Shown piece by piece: positions 51,059-60,101 of a stretch of DNA of 64,000 bases. The translations under genes were made by a program, and so were the position numbers. The stretch is from assembly GCF_002813375.1 (NCBI RefSeq), contig NZ_PHUJ01000003.1:3348001-3412000 (forward strand), read 5' to 3'. This DNA is from Pseudonocardia alni (lineage in GTDB: Bacteria; Actinomycetota; Actinomycetes; Mycobacteriales; Pseudonocardiaceae). The notes below the pieces were generated by a model, which ran no database searches, had not been told where the DNA came from, and saw nothing but the letters and a program-made list of their open reading frames with translations. Positions within the stretch are counted from its first letter, which is position 1. Every line of letters begins with the position of its first letter.

Positions 51059-51946
51059 ATGGACGTCCTGCGTATTCCCGCGGCGGTGACCTCCCGTCTG
51101 CCCGGCAGGCTGGGTGAGTCGGTCGGCCCTCCGGTGGTGTCGGTCGTGCGGATGCAGGGCGTCATCAGCGCCCAGGCCGCGCCGGTACCGCGGCAGGTGC
51201 TGAACCTCTCCTCGATGGAGAAGGTGCTGGAACGGGCGTTCGCGCCCGAGCGGCTCGCCGCCGTCGCACTGGTGATCAACTCCCCGGGCGGCTCGCCGAC
51301 CCAGTCCCAGCTGATAGGGGACCGCATCCGCTCGCTGGCGGCGGAGAAGGACGTGCCGGTGCTCGCGTTCTGCGAGGACGTCGCCGCGTCCGGTGGCTAC
51401 TGGCTGGCCTGCGCCGCCGACGAGATCTACGCCTGCTCCACCTCGATCGTCGGCTCGATCGGCGTGATCAGCGCCGGGTTCGGGCTCGACGGCCTGATCG
51501 AGCGGTGGGGTGTCTCCCGGCGGCTGCACACCGCGGGCGGGTCGAAGTCGCGGCTGGACCCGTTCCTGCCCGAGCGGTCCGAGGACGTCGCCTGGCTCAC
51601 CGGCCTGCAGGAACAGCTGCACGACCGGTTCACCGGATGGGTGCGCGAGCGGCGTGGCGACCGGCTCGCGACCGACACCGAGCTGTTCGACGGCGAGGTG
51701 TGGCTGGGTGAGCGGGCCCGCGAGCTGGGCCTGGTGGACGGCATCGGCGGTGCCCACGACGTCCTGACCGAACGTTTCCCCGACGCCGAGCAGCGCCCGG
51801 TGGAGCAGCGCAGGCCGCTGCTCGCCCGCCTCGGCGCGGGTGGGTCCGCGGCCCGGGCCGGCCTCTCCGGCGGCATCGCCGGGGCCGGGCACGAGCTGTT
51901 CTCCGCCCTCGAGACGCGGGCGGCGTGGGCCCGTTACGGGCTGTGA
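51059..51946 (+). CDS. S49 family (SppA-like) serine peptidase
   Basis: Protein of 295 aa, ClpP/crotonase-fold peptidase. SPGGSP at the Gly-rich loop, nucleophile Ser111 (AASGGYW), and general-base Lys163 (GGSKSRLDPF) form the Ser/Lys dyad. Length fits the short bacterial SppA36 type. No transmembrane helix is seen, which differs from SppA, so it may be a cytosolic SohB-like enzyme. Between the kinase and response regulator genes; 123 bases after the kinase. Confidence 0.9.
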   Translation: MDVLRIPAAVTSRLPGRLGESVGPPVVSVVRMQGVISAQAAPVPRQVLNLSSMEKVLERAFAPERLAAVALVINSPGGSPTQSQLIGDRIRSLAAEKDVPVLAFCEDVAASGGYWLACAADEIYACSTSIVGSIGVISAGFGLDGLIERWGVSRRLHTAGGSKSRLDPFLPERSEDVAWLTGLQEQLHDRFTGWVRERRGDRLATDTELFDGEVWLGERARELGLVDGIGGAHDVLTERFPDAEQRPVEQRRPLLARLGAGGSAARAGLSGGIAGAGHELFSALETRAAWARYGL

Positions 51947-52117
51947 CACCGGTGACCGTGCGTACCACGGCCGCGCTGCACCCCGTGTCCGGCCGGTCAC
52001 CGATCCGGTTCGTGCCCTGGCATCACGCGCGTCGGCACGTCACCATGGTCGCGGCGCCGGGCGATCATCGAGCGGATGGGCTTCCCGGCGCAGGCCCGGA
52101 AGCAGGATGAGGAGATC

Positions 52118-52966
52118 GTGGACAGCAACGACACCACTCGCGGACTGGTCGTTCTCGCGGTGGACGACGAGCAGCCCGCGCTCGAGGAGATGGCCTTCCT
52201 GCTCGACGAGGACCCGCGCGTCGCGACGGTCCTCAAGGCCGGCGAGTCCACCGAGGCCCTGCGCATCCTGAACGGCCGCCGGGCCGGGGCGGCCGCGGGA
52301 GCCGGCGCGGGGGGCGGCGCGGACGTCGCCGAGCAGACCGACATCGACGCCGTGTTCCTCGACATCCGCATGCCCGGTCTCGACGGCCTGGAGCTGGCCC
52401 GGGTGCTGCAGAACATGGCCGTGCAGCCGGCGATCGTCTTCGTCACCGCGCACGACGACCGCGCGGTCGACGCCTACGACGTCGGTGCGATCGACTACCT
52501 CCTCAAGCCGCTGCGCACCGAGCGCCTCTCCGCCGCACTCGACCGGATCCTGTCGACCCGTCGCAGCGGGCCGGTCGAGACCGTGCGCGAGGAGACCGGC
52601 GGCGACGACGAGGTCATCCCCGTCGAGCTGGCCGGCACCACGAAGCTGGTACCGCGGTCCGCCGTACGCTACGTCGAGGCGCAGGGCGACTACGCCCGGC
52701 TGCACACCACCGAGGGCAGTCACCTCGTCCGGATCCCGCTGTCGGTGCTCGAGGACCGCTGGCGCGACGCCGGCTTCGTGCGCATCCACCGCTCGTTCCT
52801 GGTGGCGCTGCCGCTGGTCACCGAGCTGCGGCTGGCCGGGTCCGGCTACGTCGTGCGCATCGGATCCGGCCCGGAGACCGCGGAGCTGCCGGTCAGCCGT
52901 CGGCACACCCGTGAGCTGAAGGACCGCCTCGTCCGCGCGACCAAGCAGGCGTGGAGCCAGAGGTGA
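52118..52966 (+). CDS. LytTR family response regulator
   Basis: About 282 aa. Receiver domain (10-140) with phosphoacceptor D82 (AVFLDIRMPGLDG) and K130, interrupted by an Ala/Gly-rich insert (about 54-71) between helices. LytTR DNA-binding domain (about 175-275: IPVELAGTTKLVPRSAVRYVEAQGDY, FVRIHRSFLVAL). It pairs with the LytS kinase upstream. GTG 52118 puts the receiver close to the N-terminus as in homologues; ATG 52076 is an alternative. Its stop overlaps the next gene (GTGA), tying it to the symporter genes it may regulate. Confidence 0.92.
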   Translation: MDSNDTTRGLVVLAVDDEQPALEEMAFLLDEDPRVATVLKAGESTEALRILNGRRAGAAAGAGAGGGADVAEQTDIDAVFLDIRMPGLDGLELARVLQNMAVQPAIVFVTAHDDRAVDAYDVGAIDYLLKPLRTERLSAALDRILSTRRSGPVETVREETGGDDEVIPVELAGTTKLVPRSAVRYVEAQGDYARLHTTEGSHLVRIPLSVLEDRWRDAGFVRIHRSFLVALPLVTELRLAGSGYVVRIGSGPETAELPVSRRHTRELKDRLVRATKQAWSQR

Positions 52967-55431
52967 GCAGGTCCACCGGCGGCGTCTCGCCGTCGGTGCG
53001 TCCGCAGTCCGACCGGGCCGCGGACGATCTCGACGGGTCCGACCGGCCCGGCACCGAACCCGACGCGACGGCCGCCGGGTCCCGAGCGGACCAGGCCTCC
53101 GCCGCGCCCGAGGGGCGTCCGGACCCCGCACGGTCGCGCCCGTACCCCGACGGTGCCGTCGCCGGTCTCGACGCCTGGAACCCGGCGCTCGAGCACCGCA
53201 ACCGCCGTGTCGCCCTCGCGCCGGAGCCGTCCGGGAACGCCATCCCGGCGCAGCCGCGTGGCTCGTTCGCGTCCGGTCCGCACCCGCGGCCGGTCGGCGG
53301 GTACGGCGCGCCCGGGTCCGGGGGAGCGTCCGCCGCGTTGCCGCACGGCCCGGTGCCGGGGTCCGGTGCGCCCGACGACCGGGGGCGGCCCGCGCCGGCG
53401 CGGTCGGAGGCCGGTGGCACCCCGTCCGACCGTCCGGCTCCGGGGTCCTCCTCCGGCTCGGCTCGGCCGGTCGCCGGTGCGTCCGGCCCCGAGCGGTCCG
53501 GGTCCGGCCGCGCCGGTGGCGGCTCCGTGCCGGGAACCGGCCCCCGGCCGACCGCCCGCCCGGAACCGACCGCCCGCCCGGAACCGACCGCCCGCCCGGA
53601 ACCGACCGCCCGCCCGGAACCGACCGCCCGCCCGGAACCGACCGCTGGACCGGGGCCCGCGGCGGCCGTTGCGCGCAGCGGGGGTGCTGCTCCGGCCGCG
53701 CCTGCACCCGCCGTCGACCCGACGTCCGGCGACCGGACCGTCGCCGACCGGGACGCGACCGCAGCGACCGGGGGCCGCGCCGCCCGCCGGGCCCGCCGCG
53801 CGGTCGAGGAACCCGCCGACGACAGCGGCGCCGGCTGGCTCCAGGCCGAGATCGCCCGTCGCGTCGCGGACCGGGCCGGGGGGACCGGCCGGCACGCCCG
53901 CGTCGACCCGGCCGGGACGCGGCCGCGGGACAGCGGGCAGCCCGACCACCACGACGCTCCGGCCCCCGACCACGGCGACCCGCCCCGCGGTGCGGCCGCC
54001 CGTGGCGTCGCGAACCCGGCCGGGACCGCCGGGGCCGCCGCGCCGTCGTTCGCCGCCCTTGCCCCGGCCGACCCGCGCCCGCAGGACGACACCCGGCACG
54101 ACGGCGCCCCGCGCGACGACGTCCGCACCCCCGACGTCCGCACCCCCGACGTCCGCACCCCCGACGTCCGCGACCCGGACGCCCGCGACTCCGACGCCCC
54201 CGACGACCCCGACGCGCGTGAGAGCGACGTCCGGCCGCTCCACCCCACCCGCTCCCGCCCGGCCCGGACCCGCGCGAACCTCGTGCCGGATCCCTACGCC
54301 CCGGAGGGTGTGCGCCCCGGCGACGGCTGGCCGTCCGCCCCGGGCGTGACCCCGGCACCGGGCGTCGCCGACAGCGGGAAGCAGTGGCCCCCCTCGAGCG
54401 GCGGCTCCGGCCTGCCCCAGCGCGTCCCGGGCGCGACGTCGTGGTCGAACACCTGGTCCCCCGACCGCAGCGCGCTCCTGGCGGGCACCACCGACACGAC
54501 CGGCGCCCCCGGGACCGCGGGCGCGACCGGCACGGCAGGCGTCACGGACAGTGCGACCCGCACCGACACGGCCCGCGGCCCGGACACGGCCGACACCCAC
54601 GGCACGGCCCACGCCGGGATCCCGGCCCGTACCGGGACCGGGGACACGACCGTCGTCGCACCGGCCGACCGGCCGCGCCCCGAGGAGTCCCCCGAGACCC
54701 GTCCGGTCCCCACCCGCTGGTCCGCGGCGGGACGGCGCGGCCCCGTCGCACCGGTGCCGTACCGCCTCGCGGACTCCGCCGACCGTGCCGACGACGAGCT
54801 GGACGACGACCTCCCCGACGAGGACGAGCTCGACGAGGAGCTCGACGAGCTGCGCGGCGGCCCCCTCGAACGCACCGAGGTCATCTGGCGCGCCCCCGAG
54901 GTCGACAGCGTCGCCCCGGCTCCCGAGCCCTCGGCCGAGCCCGGTCCGGAGCCGTTCGCCCCGGCCGCCGCGGCGCCCTACACCGGGGCCCGCCCGCGCC
55001 CGTTCTCCGCGGAGCCGACCGACCCGCCCGCGGCCGTCGAGGAGCTCGACGACGCCGACGGCGCGGGGCCCGGCGCCGGGCGCGTCCGCGTCGTGCTCTC
55101 CGAACGCCGCTCGACCGCGCAGTCCTCGCGCGGGCTGTCCGACGTGCAGGACCCCGGCGCCGTCGGCACCCTGCTGCGCAACTCACTGGTCCGCACCCAG
55201 CTGCTGCTCGCGCTCCGGGTCAGCGTCGTCGCGCTGATCGGGCTGGGCGTGCTGCCCGCGCTGTTCATCGCGGTCCCGGTGATCGGTCAGGTCGAGGTGC
55301 TCGGCATCCGGTTGCCCTGGCTCCTGCTCGGCGTGCTCGTCTACCCGTTCCTGCTCGGCCTGGGCTGGTGGTACGTGAGCTCCGCGGAGGCGGCGGAACA
55401 GGACTTCGCCGACGACGTGGCCGATCGATGA
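52963..55431 (+). CDS. Giant disordered extension fused to a two-helix symporter partner domain
   Basis: Protein of 822 aa. Residues 1 to about 730 are Pro/Ala/Asp/Arg/Thr-rich and without predicted fold, including five ARPEPT units (53551-53640) and three RTPDV units (about 54121-54170). The last 90 residues are two transmembrane helices (VSVVALIGLGVLPALFIAV and WLLLGVLVYPFLLGLGWWYV) and an acidic tail SSAEAAEQDFADDV. That ending is typical of the small membrane proteins before actinobacterial sodium:solute symporters. Start GTG 52963 has GGAG 6 nt upstream and overlaps the regulator stop; the stop overlaps the symporter start (ATGA). Confidence 0.85.
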   Translation: MSRSTGGVSPSVRPQSDRAADDLDGSDRPGTEPDATAAGSRADQASAAPEGRPDPARSRPYPDGAVAGLDAWNPALEHRNRRVALAPEPSGNAIPAQPRGSFASGPHPRPVGGYGAPGSGGASAALPHGPVPGSGAPDDRGRPAPARSEAGGTPSDRPAPGSSSGSARPVAGASGPERSGSGRAGGGSVPGTGPRPTARPEPTARPEPTARPEPTARPEPTARPEPTAGPGPAAAVARSGGAAPAAPAPAVDPTSGDRTVADRDATAATGGRAARRARRAVEEPADDSGAGWLQAEIARRVADRAGGTGRHARVDPAGTRPRDSGQPDHHDAPAPDHGDPPRGAAARGVANPAGTAGAAAPSFAALAPADPRPQDDTRHDGAPRDDVRTPDVRTPDVRTPDVRDPDARDSDAPDDPDARESDVRPLHPTRSRPARTRANLVPDPYAPEGVRPGDGWPSAPGVTPAPGVADSGKQWPPSSGGSGLPQRVPGATSWSNTWSPDRSALLAGTTDTTGAPGTAGATGTAGVTDSATRTDTARGPDTADTHGTAHAGIPARTGTGDTTVVAPADRPRPEESPETRPVPTRWSAAGRRGPVAPVPYRLADSADRADDELDDDLPDEDELDEELDELRGGPLERTEVIWRAPEVDSVAPAPEPSAEPGPEPFAPAAAAPYTGARPRPFSAEPTDPPAAVEELDDADGAGPGAGRVRVVLSERRSTAQSSRGLSDVQDPGAVGTLLRNSLVRTQLLLALRVSVVALIGLGVLPALFIAVPVIGQVEVLGIRLPWLLLGVLVYPFLLGLGWWYVSSAEAAEQDFADDVADR
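53551..53640 (+). repeat. Five 18-bp ARPEPT units
   Basis: Five perfect head-to-tail copies of an 18-base unit encoding TARPEP, in frame in the disordered region. Confidence 0.9.
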
Positions 55432-57185
55432 GCCTGACCGCGATCCTGTCGCTGGTCGCGATCGTCCTGGTGGCGGTGGCGTCCGCCGTGATCGGCTCCG
55501 TCGCCCACCGGACCCGGCTGACCTCGGACTTCCTCGTCGCGTCCCGGTCGGTGCCGTCTCGGCTCAACGCCGGCGCGATCTCCGGCGAGTACCTGTCCGC
55601 GGCGTCGTTCCTCGGCATCGCGGGGCTGATCCTCGTCCAGGGCGTCGACGCGCTCTGGTACGCCGTCGGCTACACCGCCGGCTACCTGTTCCTGCTGCTG
55701 TTCGTCGCCGCGCCGCTGCGCCGGTCGGGCGCCTACACCGTTCCCGACTTCGCCGACGCCCGGCTCGCCTCGCCGGTGCTGCGCAAGGTGTGTGCGGCCG
55801 TCGTCATCGTCATCTGCTGGCTCTACCTGCTGCCGCAGCTGCAGGGCGCCGGGCTGACCGTCGGCATCGTCACCGGTCTGCCCGACTGGATCGGCTCCGG
55901 CGCGGCCGGGGTGATCGTGGTCGCCACCGTCGCGCTCGGCGGGATGCGGTCGGTGACGTTCGTGCAGGCGTTCCAGTACTGGTTCAAGCTGACCGCGCTC
56001 GCCGTGCCCGCCGTGATCGGCCTGGCCGTGTGGCTCGGCGACGGCCACACCTTCGCCCGCGACGAGCCGCCGGAGTTCCGCGAGCCCACGACCGTCTCGG
56101 TCGGCACGCCGGTGACGCTGGAGGCGCGGCTGGCCGTCGACGTCGTCGCCCGCGGCACCGTCGACGGGCAGGCCGTCGACGGCCCGCTCCGCTGGGTCGC
56201 CGGGTCCACCCACGAGGTCACCGCCGGGACCGAGCTGCGCTTCGCGGCGGGCGACCCGGTCCCGGTCACCCGCGGCGCCCCCACCGACGACGAGAGCTGG
56301 CTGCGCCCGTTCACCGGCTCCGAGCAGCACCAGCTGCTCGCGACCTACTCCCTGATCCTCGCCACGTTCCTCGGGACCATGGGCCTGCCGCACGTGCTCG
56401 GCCGCTTCTACACCAACTCCGACGGCCGGGCGGCCCGGCGCAGCGCCGTACTCGTCCTGGCGATGCTGGGCGGCTTCTACCTGTTGGTGACCCTGCTCGG
56501 CGTGCTGTCGCGGGTCTACACCCCGCAGCTGCTGGTCACCGGCCGCACCGACGCCGCGGTGCTGCTGCTCCCGACCGCGATCCTGGGCAGCGGGCTGCTC
56601 GGTGCGCTGGTGGGCGGCCTCGTCGCCGCGGGGGCGTGGGCCGCGTTCCTGTCGACGGCGTCGGGCCTGCTGGTCAGCCTGGCCAGCGTCGTGTCCACCG
56701 ACGTGCTGCCCCGCCACGGCCGGATGACCCGGCGCTTCCCGCTGGCGACGGTGCTCGCCGGGGTGCCGCCGACCGTCGTCGCGCTCGTGCCGACCGGCCT
56801 GAACTTCGCCGAGGCCGTCGCGCTCGTGTTCGCCGTCGCCGCGTCCACGTTCTGCCCGCTGCTGGTGCTGGGCATCTGGTGGCGCGGGCTGACCGACGTC
56901 GGCGCGATCGCCGGGGTCGTCGTCGGCGGGGTGGTGTCGGCCGGGGCGGTCGTCGCCGCGCTGGCCGGCGCCGACGTCTCCGGGCTCGGCACGTCGGCCG
57001 GCTGGATCGGGGTCCTGCTGTACCGGCCGGCGATCGTCAGCGTGCCGCTGGCGTTCGCGACGATGGCGCTGGTCTCCAACTTCACCCGCGCGCGCCGCCC
57101 CGCCGACGCCGGCCAGGTGCTGCTGCGCCTGCACGCACCCGAACGACTGGGTCTCATGCGGGACCGATTGGACGACAGGGCCTGA
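55428..57185 (+). CDS. Sodium:solute symporter (SSS family)
   Basis: Protein of 585 aa with about 13 transmembrane helices: SVPSRLNAGAISGEYLSAASFLG, GYTAGYLFLLLFVAAPLRRSGAYTVPDF, TMGLPHVLGRFYTN and AFLSTASGLLVSLASVVSTDV are SSS signatures as in ActP. An extra hydrophilic loop of about 85 residues (about 210-295) separates two helices. Probably takes up a carboxylate such as acetate or pyruvate with sodium. ATG 55428 overlaps the upstream gene stop. Confidence 0.92.
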   Translation: MSLTAILSLVAIVLVAVASAVIGSVAHRTRLTSDFLVASRSVPSRLNAGAISGEYLSAASFLGIAGLILVQGVDALWYAVGYTAGYLFLLLFVAAPLRRSGAYTVPDFADARLASPVLRKVCAAVVIVICWLYLLPQLQGAGLTVGIVTGLPDWIGSGAAGVIVVATVALGGMRSVTFVQAFQYWFKLTALAVPAVIGLAVWLGDGHTFARDEPPEFREPTTVSVGTPVTLEARLAVDVVARGTVDGQAVDGPLRWVAGSTHEVTAGTELRFAAGDPVPVTRGAPTDDESWLRPFTGSEQHQLLATYSLILATFLGTMGLPHVLGRFYTNSDGRAARRSAVLVLAMLGGFYLLVTLLGVLSRVYTPQLLVTGRTDAAVLLLPTAILGSGLLGALVGGLVAAGAWAAFLSTASGLLVSLASVVSTDVLPRHGRMTRRFPLATVLAGVPPTVVALVPTGLNFAEAVALVFAVAASTFCPLLVLGIWWRGLTDVGAIAGVVVGGVVSAGAVVAALAGADVSGLGTSAGWIGVLLYRPAIVSVPLAFATMALVSNFTRARRPADAGQVLLRLHAPERLGLMRDRLDDRA

Positions 57186-57401
57186 CGGGTCTCCCCCGAA
57201 TGGGTCTACACAGCGTGACCGTTCGGACGGGTCGATTCCTCCGGACCGGGGTTCTTCGTCGGTAACGGCACGCAACGACGTTCCCCGATGCGATACCCCG
57301 TCGTTGTTCCGGGTGAAGTGTGTCCCCCGGGGGCGCGCCGCGGTCCCCCGGCCACGACGCGGCCCGGCTCCCCGCAGCACGACCCGAAAGGAACCGGCGC
57401 C

Positions 57402-57743
57402 ATGAGCAGCCCCGCAGAGCGCTCGGCCGGCACGATCTACCAGCAGATCCAGGCGAGTCCCGAGTTCCGGGCGTACCGCAGCCGACTCCGGCGCTACGTG
57501 TTCCCGATGACCGCGATCTTCCTCGCCTGGTACCTCGCGTACGTCGGTCTCGCCAGCTACGCCCCAGATTTCATGTCCATCCGGGTCGTCGGGACGATCA
57601 CGGTCGGGCTGCTCGTCGGCCTCGGCCAGTTCGTCTCCACGTTCCTGATCACGACCCTGTACGTCCGGTTCGCCGAGCGTGAGATCGACGGCCCGACCGC
57701 CGAGCTGCGCGCCCGGGTCGAGCAGGCGGAGGTCCGCGCATGA
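57402..57743 (+). CDS. DUF485 membrane protein (symporter partner)
   Basis: Protein of 113 aa. SPEFRAYRSRLRRYVFPMTAIFLAWYLAYVGLASYAPDFM, then a second helix and VRFAEREIDGPTAELR: the DUF485 (YjcH) pattern with two transmembrane helices. It always accompanies ActP-type symporters. AAAGGA stands 9 nt before ATG 57402. Its stop overlaps the symporter start by 4 bases. Confidence 0.95.
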   Translation: MSSPAERSAGTIYQQIQASPEFRAYRSRLRRYVFPMTAIFLAWYLAYVGLASYAPDFMSIRVVGTITVGLLVGLGQFVSTFLITTLYVRFAEREIDGPTAELRARVEQAEVRA

Positions 57744-59719
57744 CCACGTCGGTACTGGCCCAGGCCGAGTCGGTCGGCTCGGTCGCCGCGAACCTCGGGT
57801 TCTTCCTGCTGTTCGTGATCGTGACCCTGATGATCGTGCTGCGGGTCAGCCGCACGAACGCCACGCGTGCCGACTACTACACCGGCGGCCACGCGTTCAC
57901 CGGCCCGCAGAACGGCACCGCGATCGCCGGTGACTTCCTGTCCGCGGCCTCGTTCCTCGGCATCGCCGGGGCCATCGCGCTCTACGGCTACGACGGCTTC
58001 CTCTACTCCATCGGCTTCCTCGTCGGCTGGCTAATGGCGCTCCTGCTCGTCGCGGAGCTGCTGCGCAACACCGGCCGCTTCACGATGGGCGACGTCCTGG
58101 CGTTCCGGATGCGCCAGCGCCCGGTCCGCGCGGCCGCGGCGACCTCGACGCTGGTCGTCTCGCTCTTCTACCTGATCGCGCAGATGGCCGGGGCCGGCGG
58201 GCTGATCTCGCTGCTGCTGCAGATCCCGAAGACCGACACGCTGTCGCAGGCGCTGGTGATCGTCGTCGTCGGCGGCCTGATGGTCGTCTACGTGCTGTTC
58301 GGCGGCATGAAGGGCACCACCTGGGTGCAGATCATCAAGGCCGGGCTGCTGCTCACCGGCGCCGCGGTCATGACGACCTGGGTGCTGGGCCGCTACGGGT
58401 TCAACCTGTCCGCGGTGCTGGAGCAGGCCACCGAGAACTCCGAGCGCGGCGAGGCCATCCTCAACCCGGGCCTGCAGTACACGAACAAGATCGACTTCAT
58501 CTCGCTGGGGCTGGCGCTGGTGCTCGGCACCGCGGGCCTGCCGCACATCCTGATGCGCTTCTACACGGTGCCCTCGGCCAAGGAGGCCCGGCGCTCGGTG
58601 GTCTGGGCGATCTGGCTGATCGGCATCTTCTACCTGTTCACGCTGGTGCTCGGCTACGGCGCGACGGCGCTGCTGCCGCCGGGGACGATCACCCGCGCCA
58701 ACCAGAACGACGCCGCGCCGCTGCTGGCCTACGCGCTCGGCGGCGAGATCATGCTCGGCCTCATCTCGGCGGTGGCGTTCGCGACGATCCTCGCGGTCGT
58801 CGCCGGTCTGACGATCACCGCGTCGGCCTCGTTCGCCCACGACGTCTACGCCAACGTGCTCCGCCGCGGCAACGCGACGCCGGAGTCCGAGGTGAAGGTC
58901 GCCCGGACGACCGCGCTGGTCATCGGCCTGGTCGCGATCGGCGGCGGGATCGTCGCCAACGGCCAGAACGTCGCCTTCCTGGTCGCGCTGGCGTTCGCCG
59001 TCGCCGCGTCGGCGAACCTGCCGACCATCCTGTTCTCGCTGTTCTGGAAGCGGTTCAACACGACCGGCGCGCTGTGCAGCATCTACGGCGGAGTGATCGT
59101 CTGCGTGGGCCTCATCGTGATCTCCCCGGCCGTGTCCGGGTCCCCGACCTCGATGGTGCCGAACGCGGACTTCGCGTTCTTCCCGCTGTCCAACCCCGGT
59201 CTGGTGTCGATCCCGGTGTCCTTCGCCCTGGGGATCATCGGCACCTTCCTCGGTGGCCGCGAACGGTTCAACGCCGCCCGCTACGCCGAGATGGAGGTCC
59301 GCTCGCTCACCGGTGCCGGTGCGGTGCGCGCGACCACCGCGCCGAAGGAGGCGCCGAAGCCGACCGCCGTGCCCGCCGAGGACCTCATCGGGATCCCCCG
59401 GCGCGGGGCCGAGGGTTCCGGTCGGCACCGCTCGCAGCCGCGCCCGCAGCCCCGGCCGAACCCGGGGCAGCAGCGTCCGCAGACCAGCCGCCAGGCCGGC
59501 GAGCTGTTCGGCAACACCGGGCTGACCGGCACCCAGCCCGCGGTCGGGGCCGACGGGCGTCCGGACCTGTTCGGGACCGGGCGCAGGCCCGGGCCGCAGG
59601 GCACCGGCGGGTACCGCCCCGCGCAGGGCACCGGCGGATACCGGGCCGTCCAGCCGCCGCTGGACCCGAACGAGGTGACGATCCCGCACGGGTCGCTCTA
59701 CCGCGACGACGGCCGCTGA
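57740..59719 (+). CDS. Cation/acetate symporter ActP-type
   Basis: Protein of 659 aa, SSS family, with about 13 transmembrane helices: TRADYYTGGHAFTGPQNGTAIAGDFLSAASFLGIAGAIALYGYDGFLYSIGFLVGWL, then TAGLPHILMRFYTVPSAKEARRSV, and TITASASFAHDVYANVL. It ends in a Pro/Gly/Arg-rich cytoplasmic tail of about 120 residues with TGGYR units. In E. coli and corynebacteria such proteins import acetate, propionate or pyruvate. Operon with DUF485. The 216 bases before the DUF485 gene should hold the promoter; a LytTR site may be there, but I cannot identify it. Confidence 0.93.
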   Translation: MTTSVLAQAESVGSVAANLGFFLLFVIVTLMIVLRVSRTNATRADYYTGGHAFTGPQNGTAIAGDFLSAASFLGIAGAIALYGYDGFLYSIGFLVGWLMALLLVAELLRNTGRFTMGDVLAFRMRQRPVRAAAATSTLVVSLFYLIAQMAGAGGLISLLLQIPKTDTLSQALVIVVVGGLMVVYVLFGGMKGTTWVQIIKAGLLLTGAAVMTTWVLGRYGFNLSAVLEQATENSERGEAILNPGLQYTNKIDFISLGLALVLGTAGLPHILMRFYTVPSAKEARRSVVWAIWLIGIFYLFTLVLGYGATALLPPGTITRANQNDAAPLLAYALGGEIMLGLISAVAFATILAVVAGLTITASASFAHDVYANVLRRGNATPESEVKVARTTALVIGLVAIGGGIVANGQNVAFLVALAFAVAASANLPTILFSLFWKRFNTTGALCSIYGGVIVCVGLIVISPAVSGSPTSMVPNADFAFFPLSNPGLVSIPVSFALGIIGTFLGGRERFNAARYAEMEVRSLTGAGAVRATTAPKEAPKPTAVPAEDLIGIPRRGAEGSGRHRSQPRPQPRPNPGQQRPQTSRQAGELFGNTGLTGTQPAVGADGRPDLFGTGRRPGPQGTGGYRPAQGTGGYRAVQPPLDPNEVTIPHGSLYRDDGR

Positions 59720-59768
59720 CCCGCGCCGCTCACGGCGGGTTGACGGGGCGGCGTGGCAGGATGGCGCC

Positions 59769-60098
59769 ATGTCCGACCCGGTTCCCGCCGTGAGCGTGTC
59801 CGATCTCCCCGCCGACGCCCCGATGCTGGACGTCCGCGAGCTCGACGAGTGGACCGCAGGGCACGCCCCGCACGCCCGTCACCTGCCGATGTCCGAGCTG
59901 GCCGGCCGGATGGGCGAGGTCCCCACCGACGACCCGCTCTACGTCGTCTGCCGCTCCGGTGGCCGGTCGGCCCGGGTCGTCGCCTACCTCGCCCAGCAGG
60001 GCTTCCCGGCGGTGAACGTCGAGGGCGGCATGCAGGACTGGGCCGCCCAGGGCCGCACGGTCGTGACCGACGACGGCAGCGCCCCCCGGATCGCCTGA
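59769..60098 (+). CDS. Rhodanese-like domain protein
   Basis: Protein of 109 aa, single rhodanese domain: LDVRELDEWTAGHAPHARHLPMSEL and YVVCRSGGRSARVVAYLAQQGF with active-site Cys in VCRSGGRS. It transfers sulfur via a persulfide. ATG 59769 is preceded by CAGGAT with 6 nt spacing, which can be a ribosome site (AGGA) or a -10. Confidence 0.95.
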   Translation: MSDPVPAVSVSDLPADAPMLDVRELDEWTAGHAPHARHLPMSELAGRMGEVPTDDPLYVVCRSGGRSARVVAYLAQQGFPAVNVEGGMQDWAAQGRTVVTDDGSAPRIA

Positions 60099-60101
60099 CC
60101 C

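Noticed and set aside
57186..57401. Riboswitch or LytTR site before the DUF485 gene
   Set aside because: I could not identify a repeat pair or a recognised riboswitch core by reading; only a likely promoter region.
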